NCBI GenBank assembly: GCA_020720405.1 | Contig: DYOS01000002.1 | Span: forward strand, 47,483 to 89,911 | DNA: 42,429 nt | Direction of reading: 5' to 3' | Origin: Caldithrix sp. | GTDB lineage: Bacteria; Calditrichota; Calditrichia; Calditrichales; Calditrichaceae | Shown here: one piece after another, positions 9,382 to 18,672 of the stretch | Numbering within the stretch: the first letter of the stretch is position 1 | Layout: every line of letters starts with the position of its first letter | Made by a program: the position numbers and the translations under genes | The notes under the pieces: model-generated | What the model was told of the DNA's origin: nothing | Seen by the model: the letters and a program-made list of their open reading frames with translations, nothing else | Databases searched by the model: none

Positions 9382-12300
9382 TTATAACTCAAGTGTTAAT
9401 TTAATACCCCAGAAAATATTTCTCGGGCTGAGGAAGGAAAAATAGGTCAGATTCGGCATATCGATGTAAGCCTTGTCTGCCAGTATCCGATCGATCCGGC
9501 TCTGATCTTCTCTGATCCACGAACCGCCGGCGCCATTATCAACCCACCGGTAATAGCCTTTACCGTGGACGCCTTCAACCGGATCAGCAAAATAGTACAA
9601 ATCATTGGCATTGGGATCAGAAATTGAAAGATAGGTTTTCTTCGCCGTAATCGGGATAAATTTGGCGCCCGTTTTGCGGTAATCTCCAGGCCGGTCAGTA
9701 CCGGGAATATTTGAATAATCAAAATATTCATAGCCATCAGTCTTTGATGAATAATGCAGTGATTCATAATACGCTGTGCGATCTTTTGGATCGACAAAAC
9801 CATAAGAGCTCAGGCGTTTAATATTAAGAACATTGGATACATCAACAAAGAATTGCATCCGGGACCGGCCGTATTTGAAATCCTTACTTAACCGCAGATC
9901 GAGATTCCAATTATCCCGCCATTGCAGGTTACTATATACACCCGGTGCTGTAATAGATCCTGTCCAGGTGGTGAAAGAACCGGCTTTCCAGCTGCCCAGA
10001 AAATTGACCCGCCAGTCTTCAAGCGGATACAAGCCAGCCAGATCTGGGCCAAATTGAACTGGTGTGAAAAAATCAAGGCTTGCCCGACCGTATGGTCGTG
10101 GTAAAGGTTTGGACTGTTCATGTTCCCGTGTGGTGCGTTCATAATCTCTTTGGGTGGCTGGATTTTGATAAGACAAGGCATAATTAAAATAACCTGAGCT
10201 CGAAACCATATAGGTATAATTGACAAAACCGCGTACCCAATCGCCACGGTCCTTTTTCAGTGTAAACTCAAAACCGCGGATATCACGGTATAAATCCGGT
10301 GTGGAACGGGCATAATTCACCGAAGCGTCATAACTCTGGTAGGTTACACTTCTGGTCTCAAAGGAAATGTCCTTATAATAAGCACTGGTCCGGATCAGAT
10401 ACTGGTCAAATAAATTGTGCTCATAACCTAATTCATAAGCAACAGTCCGTGGCAGGTCATTGCCCGGATCAGAAAGATACTGCACCTGGCCGTTTGGCCG
10501 GCTGCGGATCAGGTACAGATTCTCCGGTTGCGGCAATTGTCTGAAATGACCATAGTTGAAATACATTTTGCTATTGACACTGATGGGAAAAGCAATGGCC
10601 AGTCTCGGACTGAATGTAATCACATGCGGAGTACTCTCTTTTTTCAACAAAGTATCCATACCAGCCGAAGCTTTGGCTGAAAAAGCTTCAGCGTAAGGAT
10701 CAAAATTCGTGTACCATTCACCGCCGGCATGCGAGTAGTCCATCCGCAAACCGAGTTGGGCAATCATGCCTTCAAATTCCAATTTATCCTGCACATAAAC
10801 TGCGCCCCGGACTGGATATTTCTGCCAGGTAGTGACCAGATCATTCTCAACAAAAATTGAACGGCGGGCATAGTTTACATCACTATTGGTGTAAATGAAT
10901 TCAGCGCCTGACTTAATATTGTTAAAACGGTTGATCTGCGAAGTAATATCAAATTTGAATGTGTAACTGCTAACTTTGCTTGAATCCTGGGAACTCGACG
11001 AGGGCGCGCCCATACGCATTCCGGTCAAAGACTGAATATTATTGTATTCCCAGTTGTAAGGTGACTCATCGACATAATAATTATTGCCAAACAGATAAAC
11101 CCGCGACGTATCCCTCTGGTCACCCGGATGTGTATCGTAGCGCGAAGCGAAACGGTGAATACTTGCCTCATAGAAAGTATACGGGCTGATTGAATTCGTA
11201 AACTTCAGGCCGAGACTATTATAATCAATGGTTGAGGGTGACCAGTAATCAGTCATAAATGTAGCGCCCTGACCGTATGAAAAATTGTAAAACTGATCGG
11301 CAATTTCTGATGAGGAGGAGAATAAACCAGAATTACCGCTGCCGCTGGAGTTCGTGCCGGTCTGCCGGGCTAACATTCCTTCAACCATCAGTTTTTTCCC
11401 GGGGGCAACGTCACTGGTCAGTTTCATCTGCCAGGTATAGTCGTTTACCCCTGATGTAGAAAGCGGGATCAGATACTCAGTCTGAGTCTGCTTGTAGGAG
11501 GTGAAAAAGCGCAGGTTACCTAACTTTTGGCTAAGTAAAGGAACGGGTCCGCCAAAACTCATATCCAGATCATAATCCGGATTTGAGATATCCAATTGCC
11601 GGCGGTGTTCCCAAAGGAATAATTGCTGAGCCGCTTCAGGAGTAAGATCATTATCGGGGTTATCATCAAGCAGTGTTGTTCTTGAAATTTCATTAAAGCC
11701 TTCAAACTCCGGGTACTGTTTTTGTGTTGCTTCATCCCAGGTTCCATTTTCAGTGCCAACCCAGCACACGTCGTCATCAATATAGGGTCTGATCCAGTAG
11801 GCATCGGGTGAATTGGGAGAAATACCAAAATGCTTAGGTGCCGCAGCCCGGTATTTTGTGATCAGGGCGAAATTATAATGACTTCTATCCCCTTCTTTTG
11901 TAACTACATTTACAATTCCCGATCGGATATTGCCAAATTCCGCGTTAAAACCGCCGGCTTGAACCTGAATTTCCTCAACTGCAGTATAACTGATTCCGGT
12001 GAACGGCCTGTTGTTCCGTTCATCACGCAGGGAAAGACCGTTTACCATATAGGTTACTTCATCACTTTGCCCGCCACGAATCGAACTTCCTTCAATCCCG
12101 GCCTGCAAACCAACAACCGCAGCCACATTGGAAACCGGCAGACTTTTAATCTCTTCAAAATTGAGATTGGCCCGGCTGGCTGCAACATCCCTCTCCACTA
12201 CCGGCCGGTCAGCAACAACCAGAATGGCTTCATCAATTTCAAGAGCCTCGCTGGCCAGAGAAACATCAATGGTTGTGGTCTGATCAATCCGGACGATAAC

Positions 12301-12561
12301 ATCCTGAAAAATTTTTGTCCTGTAACCAATCATGGAAACTTCGAGTCGATACGAACCGGGCTGCACATTCAGTATCACGTAATAACCATCAAGATCGGTT
12401 GATGCACCAAGATATGTATTTTGCAGAAGTACATTTGCTCCCGGCAATACTTCCCCGGTCGCAGCATCTTTTACTAAACCAGCAATTTTACCGCTTGTGC
12501 CAGCAAAAAGTGAAGAGGAGAAAACACTGATCAGCAGAGCGGTTATTAGAATATGTCTCAT
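9382..12561 (-). CDS. TonB-dependent receptor with carboxypeptidase-regulatory-like N-domain
   Basis: This 1059-residue outer membrane receptor has a signal peptide. It then carries a carboxypeptidase-regulatory-like (CarboxypepD_reg) domain at about residues 20-100 (GKIAGLVKDAATGEVLPGAN, LDGYYVILNVQPGSY), as in SusC-like proteins. The plug follows at about 110-225 (VVGLQAGIEGSSIRGGQSDE). The rest is a long beta-barrel ending FWGIKLTLEL. ATG 12561 has an AGGGAG site; the ATG seven codons upstream has none. It heads the six-gene operon. A short inverted repeat (GTTTAG/CTAAAC, 12607-12630) lies in its leader and could be an operator, but support is weak. The transported substrate is unknown; peptide, glycan or metal chelate are all possible. 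Confidence 0.88.
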   Translation of the reverse strand: MRHILITALLISVFSSSLFAGTSGKIAGLVKDAATGEVLPGANVLLQNTYLGASTDLDGYYVILNVQPGSYRLEVSMIGYRTKIFQDVIVRIDQTTTIDVSLASEALEIDEAILVVADRPVVERDVAASRANLNFEEIKSLPVSNVAAVVGLQAGIEGSSIRGGQSDEVTYMVNGLSLRDERNNRPFTGISYTAVEEIQVQAGGFNAEFGNIRSGIVNVVTKEGDRSHYNFALITKYRAAAPKHFGISPNSPDAYWIRPYIDDDVCWVGTENGTWDEATQKQYPEFEGFNEISRTTLLDDNPDNDLTPEAAQQLFLWEHRRQLDISNPDYDLDMSFGGPVPLLSQKLGNLRFFTSYKQTQTEYLIPLSTSGVNDYTWQMKLTSDVAPGKKLMVEGMLARQTGTNSSGSGNSGLFSSSSEIADQFYNFSYGQGATFMTDYWSPSTIDYNSLGLKFTNSISPYTFYEASIHRFASRYDTHPGDQRDTSRVYLFGNNYYVDESPYNWEYNNIQSLTGMRMGAPSSSSQDSSKVSSYTFKFDITSQINRFNNIKSGAEFIYTNSDVNYARRSIFVENDLVTTWQKYPVRGAVYVQDKLEFEGMIAQLGLRMDYSHAGGEWYTNFDPYAEAFSAKASAGMDTLLKKESTPHVITFSPRLAIAFPISVNSKMYFNYGHFRQLPQPENLYLIRSRPNGQVQYLSDPGNDLPRTVAYELGYEHNLFDQYLIRTSAYYKDISFETRSVTYQSYDASVNYARSTPDLYRDIRGFEFTLKKDRGDWVRGFVNYTYMVSSSGYFNYALSYQNPATQRDYERTTREHEQSKPLPRPYGRASLDFFTPVQFGPDLAGLYPLEDWRVNFLGSWKAGSFTTWTGSITAPGVYSNLQWRDNWNLDLRLSKDFKYGRSRMQFFVDVSNVLNIKRLSSYGFVDPKDRTAYYESLHYSSKTDGYEYFDYSNIPGTDRPGDYRKTGAKFIPITAKKTYLSISDPNANDLYYFADPVEGVHGKGYYRWVDNGAGGSWIREDQSRIDRILADKAYIDMPNLTYFSFLSPRNIFWGIKLTLEL

Positions 12562-12743
12562 ACGGTCTGCACTCCCTAACATACTGTGAGCTGTTATTTG
12601 ACTTCAGTTTAGTTGGTTTGTTGTCTAAACGAACCTTCTAAATTAAAACAAAAATAAAGAATCTTCGAACAGGAATCTAATACCCGAAAAACAATGTTGC
12701 CACAAAAAAAATAAAATCTTTAGGCGATATTCAAGTTGAAATT

Positions 12744-14606
12744 TCAGGTTCGATTAATGATCATATTCTCAGGAGCAAGGATTTTATCAAGATTTTCTAC
12801 CTTCATCAGCTTTTTCTCAAGAACCAGTTCATACACACCAACATTGCGCTGCAAGGCCTCCCTGGCCAGGTCTGTACAAATTTCATAGCCAAGATGTGGC
12901 ACAAGCGCGGTAACCAGACCGATGCTCCATTCAACCATACCTCTCATACGCTCTTCATTGGCCGTAATCCCGACAATACAGCGGTGCATAAACGTGCTCA
13001 TGCCATTGCTGAGCATATCAATGGATTCGAATAAGCAATGGGCAATAACCGGTTCCATTACATTCAATTCTAATTGCCCAGCTTCAGCAGCCAGGGTCAC
13101 CGTCAGATCATTTCCAATAACCCGGAAGGCAATCTGGTTGACTACTTCGGGTATTACCGGATTAACTTTCCCCGGCATAATCGATGATCCCGGCTGCATG
13201 GGCGGCAGATTGATCTCATTAAAACCTGTCCGCGGCCCAGAAGAAAGCAGGCGCAAATCATTGGCTATCTTCGATAATTTAACGGCCAGACGTTTCAGGG
13301 CCGAGGAATACATGACAAACGAACCCGTATCCTGTGTCGCTTCAACCAGGTTTGTGGCTAATTTCAGATCCAGCCCGGAAATATCGCGCAGATGACGGAT
13401 CACTATTTCCGGGTAATCCGGATGGGCATTTATCCCGGTACCGATTGCCGTTCCGCCCATATTCACTTCCAGGAATAATTTTACATTCTCTTCCAACCGC
13501 TCAATTTCTTCGGCAAGCGTTGTGGCATAAGCACCGAATTCCTGACCGAGAGTCATGGGTACAGCATCCTGTAACTGGGTGCGACCCATTTTAAGCATTG
13601 ACGAAAAACTACTTTCCTTCAACCGGAAAGCAGAGATTAACTCACGCAGTACGGAAACCAGACGGGCGTTACTATTGATCAGGGCTATCTTCAGCGCTGT
13701 AGGATAAGCATCGTTGGTTGATTGAGACAGGTTTACATGGTTATTCGGATGGCAATATTTATACTCACCACGTTCGTAGCCCAGAATTTCCAGAGCCCGG
13801 TTAGCGATAACCTCATTAGCGTTCATATTGGTTGAAGTCCCTGCTCCACCCTGTATCATATCGACCACAAACTGGGTATGCAGTTTCCCATTCAGGATTT
13901 CAGAGCAGGCCTTACTAATCGCTTCGAGAATCGGCTGGCCTAACAAGCCAAGTTCAGCATTGGCCTGGGCGGCAGCCATTTTAACAATAGCCAGGGCCTC
14001 CACCAGTCGTGGATATAAAGATAGCGGAATGCCGGTGATGTTAAAATTTTCCAGGGCACGCAGGGTTTGAATACCGTAATAGTATTCATGAGGCACTTCC
14101 CGATCACCCAGCAAATCATGCTCAGACCGGGTGCGACCGGAAATATACTGTGCACCAGCATTGACCACCCGGGTGCTGGTCTGACGCATGCGCCGGGAAA
14201 TAACCCGGGCCGCCCGGCTCAGTACCTTTCCGACCAGCGCCGGTTGATTGCTGGCCAGATTTTGAAATTCATGATTATCTATGGCCAGAATTCTGACCGG
14301 AAGCATGGCTCTGGCGGATGTGGAATGCGGGTAGTCCTCCATTAATCCGCCTTCACCCAGAAAATCATACCTGCCGAAGAAGGCCAGTCGTTTTTCATCG
14401 CCGGTCGGTGTGGTTTTTAAAAGCTCAATTTCTCCATCGTAGATAAGGTATAAATATTTTCTGGCCGTGTTCTCCCGAAACAGAAACTCATTCGGTTCAA
14501 GTGACAGTTCAACCGCATTTCCGGAAATAGAAATATACTCTGCCTCAGTCAGATCCTTAAATAATTCAATATGCTTTAAAAATGACTGTACCTGTTGGAT
14601 ATCCAT
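12744..14606 (-). CDS. aspA: Aspartate ammonia-lyase with N-terminal cyclic-nucleotide-binding-like domain
   Basis: This 620-residue protein joins two units. Residues about 8-135 form a cNMP-binding-like domain (FLFRENTARKYLYLIYDGEI, FLGEGGLMEDYPHS). Residues about 157-615 are a full-length aspartase: DLLGDREVPHEYYYGIQTLR, GAGTSTNMNANEVIANRALE, LSQSTNDAYPT and the fumarase/aspartase signature GSSIMPGKVN at 473-482, whose serines form the catalytic loop. Aspartase interconverts L-aspartate with fumarate and ammonia. In the phosphate-binding cassette the Arg that contacts the nucleotide phosphate in CRP-like domains appears as His94, so nucleotide binding may be altered or lost. ATG 14606 has a GGAG site. 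It is transcribed alone, divergent from the HAD gene. Fumarase is unlikely, because the N-terminal lyase motif is aspartase-type. Confidence 0.9.
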   Translation of the reverse strand: MDIQQVQSFLKHIELFKDLTEAEYISISGNAVELSLEPNEFLFRENTARKYLYLIYDGEIELLKTTPTGDEKRLAFFGRYDFLGEGGLMEDYPHSTSARAMLPVRILAIDNHEFQNLASNQPALVGKVLSRAARVISRRMRQTSTRVVNAGAQYISGRTRSEHDLLGDREVPHEYYYGIQTLRALENFNITGIPLSLYPRLVEALAIVKMAAAQANAELGLLGQPILEAISKACSEILNGKLHTQFVVDMIQGGAGTSTNMNANEVIANRALEILGYERGEYKYCHPNNHVNLSQSTNDAYPTALKIALINSNARLVSVLRELISAFRLKESSFSSMLKMGRTQLQDAVPMTLGQEFGAYATTLAEEIERLEENVKLFLEVNMGGTAIGTGINAHPDYPEIVIRHLRDISGLDLKLATNLVEATQDTGSFVMYSSALKRLAVKLSKIANDLRLLSSGPRTGFNEINLPPMQPGSSIMPGKVNPVIPEVVNQIAFRVIGNDLTVTLAAEAGQLELNVMEPVIAHCLFESIDMLSNGMSTFMHRCIVGITANEERMRGMVEWSIGLVTALVPHLGYEICTDLAREALQRNVGVYELVLEKKLMKVENLDKILAPENMIINRT

Positions 14607-14840
14607 ATTATCTCCGTTTTAATTTCAAAAATTTACATGTCCTTCTTCAGACATCAAAATTTGTCACTTCGATTTTTCTTTAATTTTTTGTTACTTTTAG
14701 AATTATGAATATTCATCGAGCGGGTAAACATTTTTCATAACCGGATTTAATGGATATATGAGGATGGTTTCAGAAAATTAGAATAAGTACGGCAAATGGA
14801 ATGAGCGGATTGAAACCGCAGATATAAGACAGGAGACCAG

Positions 14841-15557
14841 ATGCTTTTTCAGAAAGACGGAATCAGACATATTATTTTCGATGCCGATGACACACTATGG
14901 GAAAATAATATTTTCTACTTGAAAACCACCCGGGATTTTATCGGTCTGGCCGAGGAGGCCGGCTACGATCCTGCAGAAATTGAAAAACTTTTTGATGAGC
15001 TTGAATTGAGAGTGGTTCGGGAGCACGGCTATGGTTCGTATAATTATGTCTATATTCTTGACCAGATTTATGCTACACATCAGAGAATAGCCAAAGATAA
15101 ATTCACAGAACTGATTAAACGATTTAAAGGCTTTATGACCCGGAAACCGGATTTTTTCCCGCTGGTACCGGAAACCATCCACCAGCTTTCCAAAAAATTT
15201 GATTGTTTTATTCTGACCAAAGGTGACCAGGCCGAACAGGAGGGAAAAATTCTCCGGGCAGGGGCTGAAAAATTGGTCAGAAAATATTTTGTGGTGCCCG
15301 AAAAGGATGACCACACATACCGTCAACTTCTTAGTTCACATCAATGGATTCCAGAAGAATGCTGCATGGTCGGAAACAGCCCGAAATCGGACATCAATCC
15401 ATCCCTGCGCATTGGTATGAAGGCCATCTTAATACCCTATGAGAATAATTGGAAACTGGATCATGATCCCCTGCCCGTCCAGGATAAAAACTTTCTGATT
15501 CTTGATGAATTTGAAGACCTGATCCCTGTTTTTTGTGAAGACGATTCCCAGAGCTAA
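14841..15557 (+). CDS. HAD-superfamily hydrolase
   Basis: This 238-residue soluble protein shows the HAD motifs in order. Motif I is DADDTLW (Asp14 nucleophile, Asp16 general acid), motif II is LTKGD, a Lys-rich segment follows, and motif IV is GNSPKSD with acidic metal ligands. An alpha-helical cap lies between motifs I and II, as in phosphoglycolate phosphatase/YjjG-like subfamilies. It probably dephosphorylates a small phosphometabolite in the cytoplasm; the substrate is unknown. ATG 14841 is preceded by AGGAG. It is divergent from the aspartase gene across a 234-base AT-rich region, and 209 bases separate it from the Rrf2 gene, so it may be a single-gene unit. Confidence 0.82.
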   Translation: MLFQKDGIRHIIFDADDTLWENNIFYLKTTRDFIGLAEEAGYDPAEIEKLFDELELRVVREHGYGSYNYVYILDQIYATHQRIAKDKFTELIKRFKGFMTRKPDFFPLVPETIHQLSKKFDCFILTKGDQAEQEGKILRAGAEKLVRKYFVVPEKDDHTYRQLLSSHQWIPEECCMVGNSPKSDINPSLRIGMKAILIPYENNWKLDHDPLPVQDKNFLILDEFEDLIPVFCEDDSQS

Positions 15558-15710
15558 ACCAGAATTTTCATAATTTCCATGGTTTTGGCTGAAATCGTTT
15601 TCCTATCTGGATCACCGAAAACAAAGAAAGATCCCCATCTTCCCGAAACAAGCAGGTTGAAATTCGGTAATTCTGCCAAAGGAAATATTTTTTTTATGGA
15701 CATATAGATT

Positions 15711-15766
15711 TTGACTTTCTATATTACACTGTTTTGGTAATATAATACCTTTTTGGTATACATTAA
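15711..15766 (+). promoter_or_regulatory. Candidate promoter/operator region of the Rrf2-cydAB unit
   Basis: Upstream of the Rrf2 start there are alternating half-sites: GGTA at 15736, TACC at 15746 and GGTA at 15755, roughly one helical turn apart. They sit within a direct repeat of TTTTGGTA (15732 and 15751) and include the dyad ATACC-TTTTT-GGTAT (15745-15759). A TATAAT occurs at 15741 and a TTGACT at 15711, but their spacing is longer than a standard promoter. The arrangement suits autoregulation by the adjacent Rrf2 protein. This is a pattern reading, not a demonstrated site. Confidence 0.4.
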
Positions 15767-16231
15767 ATGACCAGCTTTATTAAACGCGAATACGACTATG
15801 CCATCCGCATTATGGCTTATCTGGCTGGTAAAACCGGGCAAGGACCAATTCCGGTTTCCAGACTTTCCAGGACCTTATTCCTCTCAAAAAATTTTATCAA
15901 TAAAATTATATTTCAACTCCGCCAGGCCGGCCTGATTGAGTCAGTGCAGGGTAAATATGGCGGTCTCTCCCTCCATGGGAAACCAGAAGATATTTCTATT
16001 TTCGATATTTTATCCGCTATGGGTTTCCAGGAATCTCTAAACGAGTGTACAAAAAATCATGATATTTGCCCGCTTAGCGGCTTCTGCCTGATTCATACCT
16101 TTTTTAAGGAGCAGGAAGATATTCTATTTGGACAATTTAGAAACAAAAAACTAAGCGAACTGATTATCCGCGATCAGGATTTGAAAACAATAAACAAAGA
16201 ATTACCCGGAGGAAGTCTATGGATGCCTTAA
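15767..16231 (+). CDS. Rrf2-family transcriptional regulator, probable Fe-S sensor
   Basis: This 154-residue protein has an Rrf2 winged-helix DNA-binding domain (REYDYAIRIMAYLAG, then LSKNFINKIIFQLRQAGLIE and QGKYGGLSL). The C-terminal part carries three cysteines, Cys94, Cys101 and Cys107 (spacing C-x6-C-x5-C), close to the cluster-binding arrangement of IscR and NsrR. The family senses iron-sulfur status, nitric oxide or redox state. Its stop codon overlaps the cydA start by 13 bases, and the cydA ribosome binding site lies within its last codons, so it is cotranscribed and translationally coupled with cydA. It most likely controls cytochrome bd expression in response to NO or oxygen. The signal sensed cannot be decided from sequence. 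Confidence 0.87.
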   Translation: MTSFIKREYDYAIRIMAYLAGKTGQGPIPVSRLSRTLFLSKNFINKIIFQLRQAGLIESVQGKYGGLSLHGKPEDISIFDILSAMGFQESLNECTKNHDICPLSGFCLIHTFFKEQEDILFGQFRNKKLSELIIRDQDLKTINKELPGGSLWMP

Positions 16232-17559
16232 TTCTTGCCCGGTGGCAGTTTGCCATCACAACGGTTTATCATTTTTTCTTTGTTCCGCTCACCCTCGGCT
16301 TATCTATCTTTCTGGCCATTACCGAGACAATTTATGTCCGCACCGGAAATGAGATGTACAAGCGGATGACCAAATTCTGGGGTCATCTTTTTGTTATTAA
16401 TTTTGCCATCGGGGTTGCCACCGGAATAGTCCAGGAGTTCCAGTTTGGCATGAACTGGTCAGAATATTCCCGGTTTGTCGGGGATATTTTTGGCGCCCCG
16501 CTGGCTATCGAAGCACTGCTGGCATTCTTTCTTGAATCCACCTTTCTTGGAATCTGGATATTCGGTTGGGATAAAATATCCAAAAAACTGCACGCGGCAA
16601 CCATTTGGGCGGTCGCCATCGGTTCGAATATTTCCGCCTTTTGGATTCTTGTAGCCAATTCCTGGATGCAGGAACCGGTTGGCTTTGCCATTGAAAATGG
16701 ACGGGCCGTGATGACTGATTTTTTTGCTTTGCTGACAAATGCTCATCTCTGGGTGCAGTTTCCCCATGTTATCACCGGCGGGATGGCAACAGCGGCATTT
16801 TTTGTTCTCGGAATCAGTGCTTTTCATATTTTCCGTAAATCAGAAGATCAGGAAGTTTATATAAACTCTTTCAAAATTGCTTCTGTTTATGGTTTTATCG
16901 CTACGGTTCTGGTTACCCTGATCGGTCATAATCAGATGGTTCACATGATTCAAACCCAACCCATGAAAGTGGCCGCAGCCGAGGCTCTGTGGGATACGGA
17001 AAATCCGGCCAGTTTATCCATTTTCACCATTGGTGATGAACAAAACAGGAAAGATATCTTCGCTATCCGCATACCGCGGTTACTCTCTATCCTTGCTTAT
17101 AACTCACTGGATGGTGAAATAAAAGGTATAAATCAATTACAGGATGAATATGAGGTCAAATATGGGCCGGGCGACTACGTTCCTTCGGTAATAATGTCTT
17201 ACTGGATGTTCCGGATGATGGTTGGGGCCGGCACGATAATGCTGCTGGTGGCTATTTATGCATTGTTTCTGACCATTAAATCCAAATTCGAATTAAAGCC
17301 CTGGGCCCGACTGCTTATTTTTTATTCCATCGCCCTGCCGTTTATCGCCAATTCCACGGGCTGGATTTTAGCGGAGCTTGGCCGCCAGCCCTGGATTGTT
17401 CAGGGTGTATTAAAAACGGAACAGGCCGTTTCTAAATCAGCAGGCTGGGGTGAAGTTCTGAGTTCGCTTATCCTTTTCACCTTGCTTTATGCCGTATTAA
17501 TGGTTGCTGATGTCTTTTTGCTCAAGAAATATGCTGTCGCCGGAACGAGTAAACATTAA
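16219..17559 (+). CDS. cydA: Cytochrome bd quinol oxidase subunit I, short Q-loop type
   Basis: This 446-residue membrane protein is the catalytic subunit of cytochrome bd, which oxidises quinol and reduces O2 to water. Seen directly: His18 in VYHFFFVPLTLG (high-spin heme axial ligand), Glu98 and Glu106 in IEALLAFFLEST (proton path), His183 in QFPHVITGG (b558 ligand region) and the ELGRQPW motif with Glu386. The distance from the N-terminus to GRQPW is about 60 residues shorter than in E. coli CydA, which places it with the S-type (short Q-loop) enzymes. ATG 16219 has a GGAGGA site inside the upstream Rrf2 gene. cydB follows after 16 bases. Confidence 0.96.
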   Translation: MDALILARWQFAITTVYHFFFVPLTLGLSIFLAITETIYVRTGNEMYKRMTKFWGHLFVINFAIGVATGIVQEFQFGMNWSEYSRFVGDIFGAPLAIEALLAFFLESTFLGIWIFGWDKISKKLHAATIWAVAIGSNISAFWILVANSWMQEPVGFAIENGRAVMTDFFALLTNAHLWVQFPHVITGGMATAAFFVLGISAFHIFRKSEDQEVYINSFKIASVYGFIATVLVTLIGHNQMVHMIQTQPMKVAAAEALWDTENPASLSIFTIGDEQNRKDIFAIRIPRLLSILAYNSLDGEIKGINQLQDEYEVKYGPGDYVPSVIMSYWMFRMMVGAGTIMLLVAIYALFLTIKSKFELKPWARLLIFYSIALPFIANSTGWILAELGRQPWIVQGVLKTEQAVSKSAGWGEVLSSLILFTLLYAVLMVADVFLLKKYAVAGTSKH

Positions 17560-17575
17560 CAATTAGGAGGCCAAA

Positions 17576-18589
17576 ATGGATTTGAATATTTTATGGTTTA
17601 TTCTGATAGCTGTACTTTTTACCGGCTATTTTTTCCTGGAAGGATTCGATTTTGGGGTTGGTATACTCATGCCATTTCTGGGCAGAGACGATCACAACCG
17701 GAGATTGATAATCAATACCATTGGTCCATTCTGGGATGCCAATGAGGTATGGCTGCTGACTGCCGGCGGTGCAATTTTCGCCGCATTCCCCAATTGGTAT
17801 GCCACTTTGTTCAGTGGATTTTACCTGGCCTTGCTACTTATGCTCGTTGCCTTAATCCTCAGGGCAGTAGCTTTTGAATTCCGAAGTAAACACGACGATC
17901 CGAAATGGCGCTCCATCTGGGACTGGATGATTTTTTTCGGTTCATTTATACCGGCCCTGCTCTGGGGTGTAGCTCTGGCCAACCTTTTGCGCGGTGTACC
18001 TATCGATGAAACGATGACTTACCAGGGCGGATTCTTTAACCTGCTCAACCCCTATGCCCTTGTTGGCGGACTTGCTTCGGTAAGTCTTTTTACCCTTCAT
18101 GGCGCAATATTTCTTAATCTGAAAACATCAGATGCACTTCGTGAATCTGCTTTAGCAGCTGCCAAAAAAATCTGGCTGCCGGCCACCATTCTGCTTTTTG
18201 TTTTTGTCATCTACACCTATCTCGAAACCGATATTTACAGCAGATTGGGTGTAAACCCCGGTGTGGTGCCAATCTTTGCAGGATTGTCGCTTTTTTTTAG
18301 CATCTTTCTGCTTAGAAATAACAAGAGCGGCTGGGCGTTTATTTTGACCAGCATTTCCATTGTCTTTTCTACTATCACTATTTTTATGGCGCTGTTTCCG
18401 CGGGTTATGGTCAGCAGCCTGAACCCGGACTGGAGTCTGACGATTTACAACGCTTCTTCCACTGCTTATACACTCAAAACCATGAGCATCGTCGCGTTGA
18501 TTTTTGTGCCAATAGTTTTAATTTACCAGGCATGGACTTACTGGATTTTTCGTAAAAGAATTTCCAGCCAGTCAGAATTAACCTATTAA
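17576..18589 (+). CDS. cydB: Cytochrome bd quinol oxidase subunit II
   Basis: This 337-residue polytopic protein has the CydB N-terminus (YFFLEGFDFGVGILMPFLGR) and the motif GPFWDANEVWLLTAGGAIFA. It packs against CydA to form the oxidase core in the cytoplasmic membrane. Length is normal for the short-form enzymes. A strong AGGAGG site precedes ATG 17576. A terminator hairpin directly after the stop (18613-18648) ends the Rrf2-cydA-cydB transcript. Confidence 0.96.
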   Translation: MDLNILWFILIAVLFTGYFFLEGFDFGVGILMPFLGRDDHNRRLIINTIGPFWDANEVWLLTAGGAIFAAFPNWYATLFSGFYLALLLMLVALILRAVAFEFRSKHDDPKWRSIWDWMIFFGSFIPALLWGVALANLLRGVPIDETMTYQGGFFNLLNPYALVGGLASVSLFTLHGAIFLNLKTSDALRESALAAAKKIWLPATILLFVFVIYTYLETDIYSRLGVNPGVVPIFAGLSLFFSIFLLRNNKSGWAFILTSISIVFSTITIFMALFPRVMVSSLNPDWSLTIYNASSTAYTLKTMSIVALIFVPIVLIYQAWTYWIFRKRISSQSELTY

Positions 18590-18612
18590 ATTTTTTGTTT
18601 CACCAATTTTGA

Positions 18613-18648
18613 ACACCCTGGACCGGAGCATCGGTTCAGGGTGTTTTT
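18613..18648 (+). terminator. Rho-independent terminator after cydB
   Basis: A 12-bp stem (ACACCCTGGACC paired with GGTTCAGGGTGT, including one G-T pair) with an eight-base loop is followed by TTTTT. It separates cydAB from cydDC, so the transporter genes depend on readthrough or a promoter in the short interval before 18673. Confidence 0.85.
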
Positions 18649-18672
18649 CAACTAAAACAACCTGCTTTTTGT

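Noticed and set aside
11830-12402. 190-codon plus-strand open frame inside the TonB receptor gene
   Set aside because: It is antisense to the receptor's plug and N-terminal domain; composition and lack of motifs mark it as a shadow.
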